DNA from: Plenodomus lindquistii
Lineage: Eukaryota > Ascomycota > Dothideomycetes > Pleosporales > Leptosphaeriaceae
Reading direction: 5' to 3'
DNA length: 64,000 bases
Assembly (NCBI GenBank): GCA_025504975.1
Contig: JANUWI010000002.1
Span: forward strand, 1,302,001 to 1,366,000
In this document: one piece after another, positions 11,601 to 23,045 of the stretch
How positions within the stretch are numbered: the first letter of the stretch is position 1
How the letters are laid out: each line of letters opens with the position of its first letter
Program-made: the position numbers and the translations under genes
Notes under the pieces: generated by a model
The model's database searches: none
The model's input: the letters and a program-made list of their open reading frames with translations, nothing else
What the model was told of the DNA's origin: nothing

Positions 11601-14600
11601 GCGACTAACGCACCAGCAGCGGCAGCCTTGATGCGTATGTCGCGTTCTTCTTTGATGTCCTTGGCTTCCTGCAAGCTGGTCTCGACTTCTTTTCGTGTAG
11701 TCTCGAGATTGGTTGCAGCGACCATGCGAGCAGATGGGGTCATGGCCTTCTTGAGCTTCTCGTACTGTGTACTGACCAACTTCTCAGCGTCTGCGACGCC
11801 AAAAGCGTACTGGCTGGCCGCAGGATCGCCTTGTACGACCACAGCAAACATTGGCAGATTCTGTACATGCGCGTCGCGGAAGATGCTCAGCAGGGCAGTA
11901 CATTGGGTGCGTACGATCTGAAGCTTGGGGACAAGATCTTCGTAGGCCACAGGTCGTTCACCCTCTAGAACTGGTAGTAATGCCTGAACAGATGCCTCTA
12001 CCAGAGCGTCCTTTGCTGTGACATTCTTTCCAAACTCTTCCAGAATGATGGCGCCAGTCAACTGTGTTGTCGAATTCGTTGATAACAAGGCCGGTAGCAG
12101 CCTAGAAGCAAAGCTCTCGTGTCGCGAGGCCTCTGGCCATGTACCCATAGCTTTACCAAGAGCTTTCGCTGCCGAGGTTCTGGATCGAATCAGGATATCC
12201 GCCCCAATAAGCTCAAGGTCTCCGCTGATCATATGTCCGTCAACGTTGTGGGATATGTTATTTGGTGTTGGCGTCGTTTCATCTTTGCCGTATCGGGATT
12301 TCTTTCGCTTCTTCTGTGCAGGCTCGATGCCTGGAGGTGGAGTAGACCTGCGGCTGGCCTGTGCATCTGGTGGGAGACCCATAGCTTGGCCTGATGGCTT
12401 GATGAGGAGCGACTTATCCATGGGAATGGGATGACGTGCAACTCCGATTGGGGTGAGCGTGAGAGGTATTATGGAGTCCAGCACGGGTTCGAGATGTGTG
12501 GATATTTGATCTCCCAGACTTGCGACAACAGCGTTCCATAGCTGCAGCGAGGGCTTCAGAACACTGTCGTTTCGCTCCAATAAAATATTCTGGAAGAATA
12601 GCTGTAAGGCCCTGCTGTCTATCCAGCCGTTTGAGCCGTCGCTTTGGATGTCGAGGAAAGTAATCAAGGCGCGCAGCACAGCCGCACGGACGCTTGTAAT
12701 GGTGTGACGAAGGAATGGAAAGAGACGAGGAATCAACTCGTTGAATGATTGAGTTGGGTCTTGCCGAGCGTTGGCTTGCATAGCCTCCAAGACCTGTGGG
12801 AAGCTGCAAAGTTTGGCCAACAGGTCCATGATAAAACCGGTACTAGCGCTTAAATCATCCTGTTTGGTGTCGAGACATGCCCAGACCTGGTTCATGAGGC
12901 CTTCGAGAGCTTTTGGTCGCATCTCCACAAACTCCTTGGCGACTGGGATAAGTGTTGCTGCACTGATGGCTCGGACATCGTCGTCCCCATCACCCAAACC
13001 CTTGATGACGGCAGCGAGAACACCGTCCATAAGGGTGCCATCTTCCAAGAGTAGATCGTTGCGAACAGCTACCAGGTAACGTAAGCCAATCATGCCACCC
13101 TGGCAGAGTGTCCAGGGAAGGCCTTTGTGATCCTGAACAAGAGGCAGCTCGTGCTGGAAGATGAGGCGATTGAGGACGAGGAATGTTGCGAATACATTGT
13201 CGCGAGTCATGAACTGCAGCAATGAACCAAGTGCCTGGCCAGCGGTCTCTCGGATGGGTACGATCGCATTGTCGCCAGTGAAATCGGTCAATCGGTCGAG
13301 GACAAAAACGCAGACGAGGCGACATGCCATATCGTTCAGCCATTGCTGGTTCAGCTTGTCGTTCTCGCGCCGGCCCTTGCCCTTTTGTCTGCCTGCTCCT
13401 GCGCCATGGGTACGCAGAATCTCACGAATGCCCATCGCGGCTCCATGCCGAACTTCCCATGCGTAGTCAAAGAGCTCGACAGCCAGGTATTCGCAAACTC
13501 GTGCAAACGGCCATTCAAGGCCAGACTCCTCAGCCTCGGTCTGGAACTCTGACTTCTCTGGCACTGGCGCGCCTTTGAACTCCTTGACCATTTTCCCATC
13601 GTCATCAGCACCGTTTCGCTCGAGCGAGAAGTAATCGTTGAGACCATCGTCTTCGGCACCGTTTTCTGTTTTCTCGCCCTTCAGAGCAATTGAATGAGAT
13701 CGAATAGGCGTCTCCACAATGTCAGGTTGTGACTCTTTGCGGCCAACAGCACTGAAATCAACGCCCTGTCCTTTGTTGGCACCTCCTGGGTTCTTCCTGG
13801 CTTTACGTTTCATGAGGTTGAGTTGGCGCTTGCTGAGTTGATGGTCGCCATTGGGTGTACCCAGAGGAGGAGAGCTGGCAAGGTTGACAGAATCTGACCG
13901 TGATACATTAGTGTCGATGCGATGTATCGTGGGCGTGCGTGGTGGGCCAGGTGTCTGCGGAACAAGGGTCTCGAGAGGTGGTGAAAGGTCTTCTATGTAT
14001 TCGCCCTGGAGGCCAAGACGTCTGAGAAGGGTAGCCTTCTGGTATTCTAGGCGTTCGGTGGGGCTCATGGCTGCAAGTTTGTATTCATATTCTTTGGATC
14101 CTGTGGACATGAGCGTCTTGCCGAATCTCAAGATGGAAGGCAGATCCAGTGTTGCAAGATCAAGTCTGTCGGAAAGAGGTGGAAGCGCAGTGTGGTCATT
14201 TTCTTCCTTCTTGACACCGTTGCTGTTGCTGTCTTCCGACTTGACTTGGCCGTTTGTCTCTTCAGACTTGACGTCGGGCATGGGCTCATCTTCAGGTTCA
14301 TCTTCAGCATTAGGGTCGAACTTTTCGGCGTTGGCAGCAATGCCTCCAACAGCCTTGGCGGCAGAGACACGCGTGTCCCAGCTTTTTGAGCGTAGGTAGG
14401 GTATGACCCTTGTGAGGAGGTTGAATAGTTCATCGGGATGTTGTTTCTGGACGTCGGCTAGCTGATCGGCTGCTGTATTCCGGATCAATGCTGTGCTGCC
14501 CGTCTCGAGGATCCTTGGCACGTGTTAGCGAGATGTCAGGACAAGAGTGGAAGCGTCAAGGGTGTGGTGTGGAGGAGGACAAGGTCGAATGCAAGTCGGG

Positions 14601-14774
14601 ACGAATGCAGCCACTTTGCAACCAGGTCTTGCAACGATTGTTGTTGGGCGTGATTGCAAGGGAAGGCGCGGGGTGGACTCACGTTACGAGACGGTCCAAT
14701 CTGGTGGCACTATCAGAGCGTTAGCGGCATAGTCAAGACATGCATGCAGGAGTAGGCGACGCGACATACCTCAT
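8660..14774 (-). CDS. MOT1: MOT1/BTAF1 TBP-associated SNF2-family ATPase
   Basis: This nuclear Swi2/Snf2 ATPase removes TATA-binding protein from DNA. Four exons, 14774-14770, 14709-14683, 14513-9057 and 8981-8660, give 1936 aa. The first two exons are only 5 and 27 nt, and together they create the family N-terminus ending RLDRLVTILETGS. The N-terminal ~1280 residues are HEAT-repeat-like helices with an acidic insert and a basic KRKARKNPGG stretch; these bind TBP. The ATPase lies at about residues 1335-1850: motif I DDMGLGKT (~1363), motif II DEGH (~1470), motif III LSGTPIQNN, motif V GLGLNLTGAD and motif VI HRIGQ (~1807). The 75 bp intron at 9056-8982 is in frame without a stop, so an unspliced reading would add 25 residues between ILK and LQRF. 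The family junction KILNLQRFKID supports removing it. The C-terminus is acidic. Introns 1 and 2 are 60 and 169 bp. Confidence 0.95.
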
Positions 14775-16400
14775 CTTGCACGGCCGAAGGGCAGTGGGCC
14801 ACGCAGCGGAGTGCGGCCGGGGGGTATTAAAAATTACTAGGCGCCCGTAGGCTGAGCCATGTGTTGCACGTTCACAGCGGGTAGGGTAAGGCTGCCCAGC
14901 GATGTTTCTCGGTCACGTGATGGCTGGCAACTCGATGCGGGCGCGCCGGGAGTGCTGGTTCGGAGAGGTGGGCTGCGGGCCTATCTAAGAGAATGAACAT
15001 CATTAAGTAGGCGGCTGGCCCACTGCCAGGAACGGGCTAGCGCCAAGGGCCCGTGCCCAGTTTCAGGGAGGGAATTTTTTGCGACCGCGACAGCGCCGGC
15101 GAACCAGCGGTGCGCGTTGGTTGTGCTCTGCCAACGCGGAGCAGTATTCAAGGCCGGCCATGCCTTTCTGCTCTTGATGCGCATGTCCAAATGTTGACGA
15201 TGCCGTGGTGTCGCGACTGCGCTCTTTGACAAAGTGGCCTCTGCAGGCACGCTAGGCTGCATTGACTCCACCGCCTCACCGTGCGCTCCAACAACGCGTC
15301 TACCGTGTACCAACTTTCCCACTTCACTCAACTCGAATTTGCAAAGAAAATAATCGCTCAAACACTCTCTGCACGCTGTTAGTGCCGCAACAGCACGCGT
15401 TGTCCTCGACTTCGGGCCCCCGGAAGGCTGCGCCCATGTTGTTTGTTCTCAGGCTACCATTTTTGGGCGGGCAGCCAGCCAGAAGCCCAGAGCCTATCCA
15501 CACAGCGCACACTCTGCAAACGGCTCTGCACGTTCTGTCGTCCACGTTGCACCAAATGTCATGCATCAAACGACTTGCCCATCTGTCTTGACCCAATCTT
15601 AGTCTTCGTTTACAATTCACAGAACACTCCGGATGCGCCGGACAGTGGCCCCGTGTCGCGAGCGCGTTGTAATCAGCTTTCTCGCTTGGTCTGTAGATTG
15701 ATCTCGGTTGATCGACGTGCGGCTGCAGCTAGCGCATGCCTGTCAACACTACCAGGAGCATTCAAGCTGGACATGCATGCATTGCTATTCCACCATCTCT
15801 CCAGCATCCTACAATACCTTGGAATACCCTACTCGACGCAAAAGACACTTGCATTGTGTCAAAGTATCAACACGCAGATCCACGACAAGTAGTCGCAATG
15901 TCGGCGTCATCAAACGCAGAGTCAGGCAACCTTACCGCTTACCATGTACATCCCAAGATCCAAGCTCCAAACTCCCTACACACAGAGCCATCGTTCATCC
16001 GCGCGCACTGTCGCAGCAGCAACGAAAGCGCAATCTGTTATCTTGCCCTCCGCAATTTCACCATGCAACTAACCGAGAGCCAATAGTCTGGCCCTGGCAT
16101 TGGCGCATGCACTTTCGCTTCCACCTGGAATGTCGAGGCTAATTCGTGTTCGTGTGGCACGACGAGCGTTTGTGACACTGTTTTAGGTGATGTAAATCTT
16201 GACTCAATGCCATCGTATCGACTACTTCTTGTGTTGTTGCGCTTGAGAATAGAAATCGCTCTCACTTGCAGGCTCTTATGTCAGTATCATAAAAGCCCAT
16301 CACTAGTGTAAGCCATTGATAGCATAGACGTCGTGAGATACACCGTGCTTCTTTGTACACTGACCTAAAACTCATGTACAAGATTTAATCACCGTCAAAA
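14775..16400. other. intergenic, nothing recognised
   Basis: This is the upstream region of MOT1 followed by sequence with only short overlapping ORFs in several frames. I see no domain, RNA gene or clear repeat. A C-rich stretch lies at about 15250-15560. Confidence 0.5.
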
Positions 16401-16616
16401 TCAGATAGAAGCGCGTCTCTCCAACAATCGCTGCCCGTTGTCAAAGCCTGCTACTTTTGATTCAACAAGGCAACTCGCGTACTCCAACCAGCCCTCCGCT
16501 GCCCAAGGTTGGTAGATCTCCTGCAAATCACTCCATGCTCTATTCAAACGCGTCACAATTGCCGCGACTTGTGAACCCTTCATCTCTATCTGCCCATCGG
16601 GTGAAGCAAGGTGCAC
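16401..16616 (-). other. open in-frame extension after the stop of the 16617-17888 gene
   Basis: Directly after the TAG at 16619-16617, the same frame stays open for 71 codons before TGA. Its translation has protein-like character: a hydrophilic start (HLASPDGQ), then a helix-like VAAIVTRLNRAWSDLQ and a Trp-containing WAAEGWLEY. It may be true coding sequence cut off by a CAG-to-TAG change, a readthrough extension, or chance. See the matching finding. Confidence 0.4.
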
Positions 16617-17888
16617 CTAGACCTGATCCAAGAGTCGTTGAATTCCTTCGACTCGCGCAATGGCAGCTTCGATAAGTCTAGAACATGTCAATGTAGATCA
16701 AAGTAAGCACTGTATAGAGATATACCCAGGATCCATGGTTTCAGAAGAGAGAATGTTGTCCAGATCCCCCTGCGCTTCCGCCATCCGAGCAGTCAGCTGC
16801 GTGCGTGCTTGTTCTCGTACTTGTGACTGCGACTGTCGTGGTGACTGTTGAGCAGGTGGTGCTTGGCGAGCGAGATCTTGTCGGGCTATTGCCATAGCTG
16901 AGCCTAGGACGTTGGCCTCTGCCGTCGCGTCCATATCCTCGTTGTCTACCTGATCGTCGCCTCCAAAACCATCAACAATCTCCAGTGCCGGGCCACCCCA
17001 AGAGTCACTACCCCTCATACCGGTCATCAAGTCAAGAACGAGCGCATTTCCGACAGGTGGTGGGCGCCCAACAACAGCATTCCGCCTTCCTGTAGGGTTC
17101 CTAGTCTCCGAGGAGACTGAAAAGATTATGTGGTTAGTTGAGAAGTCCTGTTTCCAATACAGCTGGGCGTTGTCACGTGAGGCCTCATCGTCCTTGCTAT
17201 CCTGATCGGCCACGCACAGGCTGAGGATTCTATCGTGGATTTCCGCGAAGGTGTCGAAGCCCTGTGAGCGCATGTAGTAGCACAGATGTAGCGCATCCTT
17301 GGCTGAGGGCATCTTCGTTTTTGGCTCGATGGCTCCGGTCCAAGCGCTGGCTTGCCTTGCACTCAGCGTATCGGAGGCTCTCTTGCCGAGGAACTGGAGT
17401 ATGGCGCGCTGTACTGTAATATATTCGTGTGTCCTTTTCGTTGAGTCGATGTCGCCCTCAGAGTAAGTGGTTGGGGGCAGAGCGTTGACCAGTGTCGTGA
17501 CGGGCCTCTTAGTCACTTTTTTTGGGGCGCTCTTCTCCATGTCGACGGGAGGTGCTAGCCCAAAGGCACGTTGCCAGCTCTGAGTTGCGGCTGAGTCGTC
17601 TGCTGGGATAGAGTAGTCTTCTGGGACAGAGTGATCTGGGGTACCGAAGGCGCCTAGCCCGAGAGGAAAATTGTATGGCTCGTTGAGGTGAGTCTCAGGT
17701 TCGATCGCGTCTCTGTGCAAGACCCTCTGGTGCAACTCTCGAAATTCCGCTATCAATCCAGAGATCTGATTGTTGAAAGCAGTAATATCAGCGGTGAATG
17801 TCCCGGTACGGATGGGAAAGTCTTGCGGAAGGCGGCGATGATTGCTGTCACGTCTAGGTGAAGAGCCGACGCTATCGTTGTCCGACAT
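16617..17888 (-). CDS. conserved-looking protein of unknown function
   Basis: I do not recognise this protein. The ATG at 17888 starts a frame running to a GTATAT donor. A 48 bp intron (16725-16678) joins it to a last exon 16677-16617, giving 407 aa and ending LLDQV before TAG. The N-terminal ~120 residues are polar. Residues ~120-250 look like a folded helical domain (TVQRAILQFLGKRASDTLS, then LHLCYYMRSQGF). A Gly/Asp-rich linker follows, then a Gln/Arg-rich coiled-coil-like C-terminus (QSQVREQARTQLTARM). A TTTTCAG acceptor preceded by CTAAC at 17117-17135 hints at a further in-frame intron of about 60 bp, roughly 17176-17117, but the donor would be weak. The protein may continue past the TAG. 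There is no signal peptide or membrane segment. Confidence 0.65.
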
Positions 17889-20106
17889 TGTTGGCGAGCG
17901 AGCGAGCGTTAAGTCTATTCGTCACGAGCGGGTGTTTGGGGAAACAATAGAAGTGTGTGTGTCATGCGGAGGAAGAGTGATGTACAAGGAAAAGCGCAGA
18001 AGGTGTAGAGGCACCAAGAAGTAGCTCGCGACAAGCGCGTCCCAGGGTGGGTGAAGTGGGAAAGCGCGAGTGGCCTTCACGTCGAGCTCATTGGATGGAC
18101 AAACGAGACTGTGCAACCTGAATGTTGCGTGTTCAATTGAAAGCGACTGAAAGAGCACCAGAACGAGAAAATTAGCCCATGGGAAAACTCTGTCCTCAAT
18201 ATTGAGATACGGGTATCAAACGACAATGCGAAGAGGCCGCGGCAGGAAACACACGATACGGCCTGTTCTCTCGTGCCATCAAGGTCAGTTGGAACTATGA
18301 GGGAATGCGATGCGCTGTTCTAACACCTACAACACCCTAAGCACTTGAAGTGAAGTAGTTCCACATCTGCTGACAGAGAGGCCAGAGCAGTGAGTTTGCT
18401 AGAGCTCACCTTCCCCTTCCGTAGGAAGACAGTCCCCTTAAGCCACCTTCCCGTGTAGACGTTTGAGAATGAAGGCTATCAGTTTACTACCGGCATTGAA
18501 TGGCCTTGCATGTCCCTCAGTCTCATAGTCATAGGCAATGGTACTCTGTCCAGGGCATACATTGACCAATCCTTCAGGTAACATCGGGTCTATCCAGGAC
18601 TTTGGCAAAGGACGTATGACTCGATCTTGTCTGTAATGGACCCAGGAAGACTACAGCGTTCCCTCAAGGTAAGTGGTATGATAAGTTCATTTTGCCGGAT
18701 TGAGCGGAATGTGGTGAGGGAACACGCCTACTACGCGACAGAGGATAGGCGTTTGGAACGATGCTCGTAAATCGATCTGCCTTGTTCTTTCTGGCATGCC
18801 GCACGGTGCTGCTTAGTTTCTCAAGGGTCTTGCTCGTATTTTCAATATCCTGCGGTCCTGTCGTAACTTGGTGGTCTAGGAAACGATAGCAGTATGACTC
18901 ATTCTCCATATCCAGGCGCTGTTAAATCGCGATAGCAGAGCCTGAGACAAATGACGCGCATCTTTGGCACAAACGAAGGGCTCTTTTTGCAAAGATATCA
19001 AACCCGACTGAAGCCTACTGGATTGGACAGGGTGACTGCTCCTTTTGCAGCGTCATCGAAGGATTGGGACGCACTCGGTGGAGGAGTTGTCGACCGTACG
19101 AGCTTCTCACTGGTTACCCAAATAGTTTATCGATGTGGCTGCGTGCTTTTCGCTCCTTGTGCCGGCAAATGAGTCGTGGTGTAAGAGTAGTACAGCCTGG
19201 TTTGTCGAAGCGTGTCAAATGGTATGCTGAAGGAAGGAGGTCGGCCAGCCCGACTGCGTTTCGCGTAAGATTCGCGCTAATTAGCTGTGCCCTTCGAACC
19301 TCCGATTGTCAACTATACGGGCTACTACTTCAACTCCCATTTATCGCTACTGAACTCGTCCACTGCTATTGGAGGATGTTGTAGCACAGCTGTGGCAGGG
19401 CGTCTTGTCACTCGCTTTAGACTCTCACGCATTTGCAGCCTCTCAAATGATCAATAATATGGTCATAACCTAGGTACACAAAACACAACACCACACACCA
19501 CAGATCTCTCAACCTCGCTCTCTCTTAGTTTCCTGTTGTCGCTATCATTCAATATTCTATTTCCAGCTTTGCATCTCTCATCTCGTTCTTGCTCACAACG
19601 GGCGCGCTACATTCACGACCCTCCCAGGCCGCCACCCATCACCACCTGACCACCACCCAATGACCCATCACCCTCAGCATCCCAACCCGCCCTTAATGAC
19701 CGTTGAATGGCTGCATAGCGTCGCACAGCCAAGTCAGACACGCCTTCGCGCGGGTCGATCACTTGTTCTCGATCTTGGAACCGCGGATGACGTATGACCC
19801 ACTTTCGTCCTGCCGTGTCTGTCGCGCACGCCTAACTCACAAGTTACAATCCCTGTCGTAATCGAGAAATCGCGTCAACACAAGCCACATTTCATGTGCC
19901 CTGGAACCTGGATTCTGGACATGAGATCACTTTTACAAGGGGGGGATGGGGGAAGGTGGGGCGTACATATATATGGAGATGCCTGTTTTTGGCATGTGTA
20001 GGATCTTACCAATATACAGCCATACTTCCACGACTTACAACTCCCATATATACTATTTGATAACGTATCACGCATAACTGTCTTAGAACACAACAGAGGA
20101 GTCAAA
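17889..20106. other. intergenic, nothing coding recognised
   Basis: Only short, unlinked ORFs are present, for example 18909-18664 on the minus strand, without recognisable domains. The right end carries the promoter of the small gene at 20107. No RNA gene was seen. Confidence 0.5.
19936..19975 (+). promoter_or_regulatory. TATA-like box and G-run upstream of the 20107 gene
   Basis: CATATATATG at 19966-19975 lies about 130 bp before the ATG at 20107, a sensible position for a fungal TATA element. Just upstream, AAGGGGGGGATGGGG contains AGGGG, the core of stress-response elements known from yeasts. The link to stress control is inference. Confidence 0.35.
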
Positions 20107-20788
20107 ATGGCGTCCAATACCGAACAACCCAAGAACACAAAGACATACCGCGAGTCTGCAAATGAGTATTACAACAAAAAGTACGAGACATGGATGCCAT
20201 GGATCGAGGACCAGTACCTTAGGTGGTTTACAAAGGACAACAAGGCTAGCTATGCCACCAAACGTACGTTCTTCTTGCACCTTTATCGTTGTCACCTTTG
20301 TCATTCTGCTTCTTCTCCCCTGAGTATCTCATCCACATATTCTCTCTGACATCAACGCAGAGAACCTGGACAAAACCAAAGTAACAGGCATCGAGCAAGT
20401 CGACAACCTCCAAGACGGTGTCAACGGCCTCGTCAGCGGTCAAGTCGGCAAAGGCGGTCTTGCACAACCCATTGGTGACCACCTCTCCAAGGAAGGCATC
20501 AACCGCGCTGAGAGGGGAGGCAAGGACGAACAGGGCAGGCCTATCGAGGCACAGGGACCGTTAGGAGGGTAAGTCGGCCGATTATACTTTGCCGCTGGTT
20601 CAGCGCAGAGGCTATCTTGTCCGAGAGACTGGTGCTGACGACACGACAGGTATGGACAGAGTGCTGCCGATGGCGTAAAGGGTGGCGCGAGTAGCGTTGC
20701 AGGAGGCGTGACTGGTGGTGCGAAGAGTGCGGGCGGGTATGTCGGTGGACTATTTGGCGGAGGCAAGAAAGAGGGCGAGAAGAAGTAG
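20107..20788 (+). CDS. small hydrophilic Gly-rich protein, unknown function
   Basis: Three exons, 20107-20263, 20361-20568 and 20650-20788, give 167 aa. The introns are 97 bp (GTACGT...GCAG) and 81 bp (GTAAGT...ACAG). The N-terminal third is charged and aromatic (EYYNKKYETWMPWIEDQYL) and could form an amphipathic helix. The middle has a DNLQDGVNGLVSGQVGKGG stretch. The C-terminus is a Gly/Ala/Lys repeat (GGAKSAGGYVGGLFGGGKK). No signal peptide or membrane segment is evident. Consistent splice phases make this a real gene. I do not know a function. The composition resembles small stress-associated hydrophilic proteins, but that is only a resemblance. Confidence 0.8.
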
Positions 20789-21020
20789 ATCGCGTCGTCG
20801 ACTTGCTACAAGCAAAGGTGGAGGATGATTTTGTGATATTTGATACCATGTTACGAGTTTTGGGATACCTTATCGGTTTAGACTGGATATACTGCGTTGT
20901 AATGCAAATGGCCATGTTCCAACTTATATCCCTTCCGCCGCAGTGACTTTATCATGACTTGTTCACTCCTGCATGCCTACATGTTATCGTGACTGTGCAG
21001 TGCATCGAGCACAACCTCAA

Positions 21021-21527
21021 TCATTGCTCAACACGACTAGCACTATCGTCACCCCCCTCCCCCACCCCAAACAGTTTCAACACACTCTCCCTCTTAAACA
21101 TCCTCGCACAATCCACAGCCGTCGGCATCCCCGCCTGTACATCCGCCCCAGCCCTGTACAGCACTCTCACCACCTCATCCCAGCCCTTGAACACCGCTCC
21201 TGCAATCGGACTCTGGCCCCTCGCATTCAGCACATTGACGTCTGCACCCGCATCAATCAGCATCTGCGCAGTCTCAGCGTGTCCATGATAGGAAGCAAGC
21301 ATAAGTAGGGTATCGCCGGTGGAATTTGTGAGGTTGGGTGGGATGCCAGCAGTGATGTATTGCTTGAGCTCTGGGGTTGTGCCGGCGCGAGCGAGGTCGA
21401 AGAGTTTGACTGCGAGGTCGAGGGCGGCTGGGGGGAGAGAGGGTGTGGAGTTTGGCGATTGGACGGAGGTTGGGGTGGGTGTAGATACGCTTGGGGCGAG
21501 GCCGTAGGCTTCTTCGTAGGATGGCAT
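21021..21527 (-). CDS. short ankyrin-repeat protein
   Basis: The protein has 168 aa starting at ATG 21527 (MPSYEEAYGL). After a Ser/Thr/Pro-rich leader (~residues 11-33) and a helix, ankyrin repeats are clear at about 71-103 (GDTLLMLASYHGHAETAQML) and 104-136 (GQSPIAGAVFKGWDEVVRVL), each ending with the AGADV turn. A degenerate repeat lies before them. Ankyrin repeats bind other proteins; no catalytic domain is present, so the partner is unknown. An ATTACAG acceptor-like site 26 bp upstream of the ATG suggests an intron in the 5' leader or an extra upstream exon. It is transcribed away from TAF11. Confidence 0.8.
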   Translation of the reverse strand: MPSYEEAYGLAPSVSTPTPTSVQSPNSTPSLPPAALDLAVKLFDLARAGTTPELKQYITAGIPPNLTNSTGDTLLMLASYHGHAETAQMLIDAGADVNVLNARGQSPIAGAVFKGWDEVVRVLYRAGADVQAGMPTAVDCARMFKRESVLKLFGVGEGGDDSASRVEQ

Positions 21528-21692
21528 TATGGGGTGGATGCGATTGTTGTCGAGTTCTGTAATCACGGTGTAACAGTAAGTCTTGGAAGATGGGAAGTGT
21601 TATGTCAGTGTGGTGAAGTTTGGAGGCAATTTGCCCTGGTTGTATATGTTCTCTAACATTGCGAAAAGGGCTAGAACGGCAAGAGTACGGTA

Positions 21693-21875
21693 ATGCACCA
21701 AAAAGTCCGCAATGCCCTCGATCAACTTGACAATGACGAAATCACTCGCGAGGACCTTTCCGAACCGGAACCCGGACACGCGCTAGTGGCCACGCGCGCA
21801 GCCCTAGATCTTGGCAGTGGATCGCGACTTGCCCAGTCTTTGAGCCTAGCCGTACAGCGACAAAGAAGTCGATAG
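21693..21875 (+). other. upstream ORF in the TAF11 leader
   Basis: A 60-codon ORF (starts MHQKVRNALDQLDNDEI, ends before TAG at 21873) stops 67 bp before the TAF11 ATG. It is acidic, then Ser/Leu/Gln-rich. If the TAF11 transcript begins upstream of it, it would act as a uORF lowering translation. It could also be a chance ORF, as the TAF11 start site is not known. Confidence 0.3.
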
Positions 21876-21942
21876 CAACCCTATACACAGTCTCTCCCAT
21901 TAGAGCCCGAGTCGCGGTCGCGCGATCCAGACACCATCAGCC

Positions 21943-23045
21943 ATGGCATCGCCGCCGTCCATGCCCGCGCTGCACATGCCACGCAAGCGCGGAAGCATGT
22001 CTTCGCACTCTGGCGTGAACAAGCGGCGCAAACCATCCAACCTGCGCAACGCATACAGCCCCGAGGCCGAAGACAATGGCTCAGAGCGGTTTTCGCGATC
22101 ACCGTCCCTCGACAGCGTAGCCACCACATCTGTCATCAATGGCGCAGGCGGCGGAGGCAAGAAGAAGCGCAAGAAAGGTGGTGACGGCGCAAGCGTGGCC
22201 GGTTCAAGCGCACGAGGCGGCAAAGCCAGAGGCGGCGAGGGCGAAGGCGGAGAAGCAGAGGGCGAATACGAAGAGGGCGAGGAAGAAGACGAAGACGACA
22301 TGGGAGAGGAAATGGACACGGCCATCGAAGGCGGCATGTCCATCGAAGCGCGGCGGAAGCAGGAAAAAGATCACGAGCGGTATGATGACTCTGCACTTCC
22401 CACTCCTCCCCTCTCCCTTCTCCAGCACAAAGACATTGATCCCATGCTAACACCACACGCTACAGCATGCTAATGGACTACATGACGCCCGCCCAAATAG
22501 ACCGCTACGCAACCTACCGCCGCATCCGCCTCAAGCGCGAAACCGTCCGCAAACTCGTCAACCAGACCCTCTCCCAGTCCGTCCCTCAACCCGTCATCAT
22601 CGCCGTAACTTCCTACGCAAAATCCTTCATCGGCGAACTCATCGACCGCGCCCTCACCGTGCGCGACGAATGGAGCGCCGTCCGCACGCATCTCCCCAAC
22701 CCGGCTTTACCCCCTCCAATCCTGATGCAGAGTCTACAGCGTCCAAGTGCGCATATCAAAGATGAAAGGAATCGTCCGACAAACACGGATATCCAGTCTG
22801 CAGGGTGGTATTTGAATCAGGTGGATCGAACGGAGACGCTCTGGAAGGAGATTGATAAGGATGCGGGGTTGCAGGAGAGGCTGAAACAGGTGGATAAGGG
22901 GCCGTTGACGCCGGCGCATTTGAGAGAGGCGTTGAGGCGGTATAAGAGGGATAGGGATGGTGGGGGTGCGGGGTTTGCGGGGATGAGTTTGGAGGGGGTG
23001 GAGAGGACGATGGGGAGGACGGGGGGAAGGAGACTGTTTCGTTGA
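21943..23045 (+). CDS. TAF11: TFIID subunit TAF11 (histone-fold)
   Basis: This subunit of the general transcription factor TFIID pairs with TAF13 through a histone fold. Two exons, 21943-22379 and 22466-23045, with an 86 bp intron (GTATGA...ACAG), give 338 aa. Residues 1-140 are disordered: a basic RKRGS and KKKRKK segment likely for nuclear import, then a long Gly/Glu tract (EYEEGEEEDEDD). The TAFII28 histone fold begins at the splice junction, about residue 147 (LMDYMTPAQIDRYATYRR), continues with KLVNQTLSQSVPQPVIIAV, and ends at about 220 (SFIGELIDRALTVRDEW). The C-terminal ~110 residues (GWYLNQVDRTETLWKEID, then a Gly/Arg-rich end) extend beyond the minimal family fold. The gene diverges from the ankyrin gene with about 415 bp between the two ATGs. 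Confidence 0.93.

Noticed and set aside
9659..14399. Many 60-180 codon ORFs on the + strand across MOT1
   Set aside because: They are antisense shadows of the strongly supported MOT1 frame and have no domains of their own.
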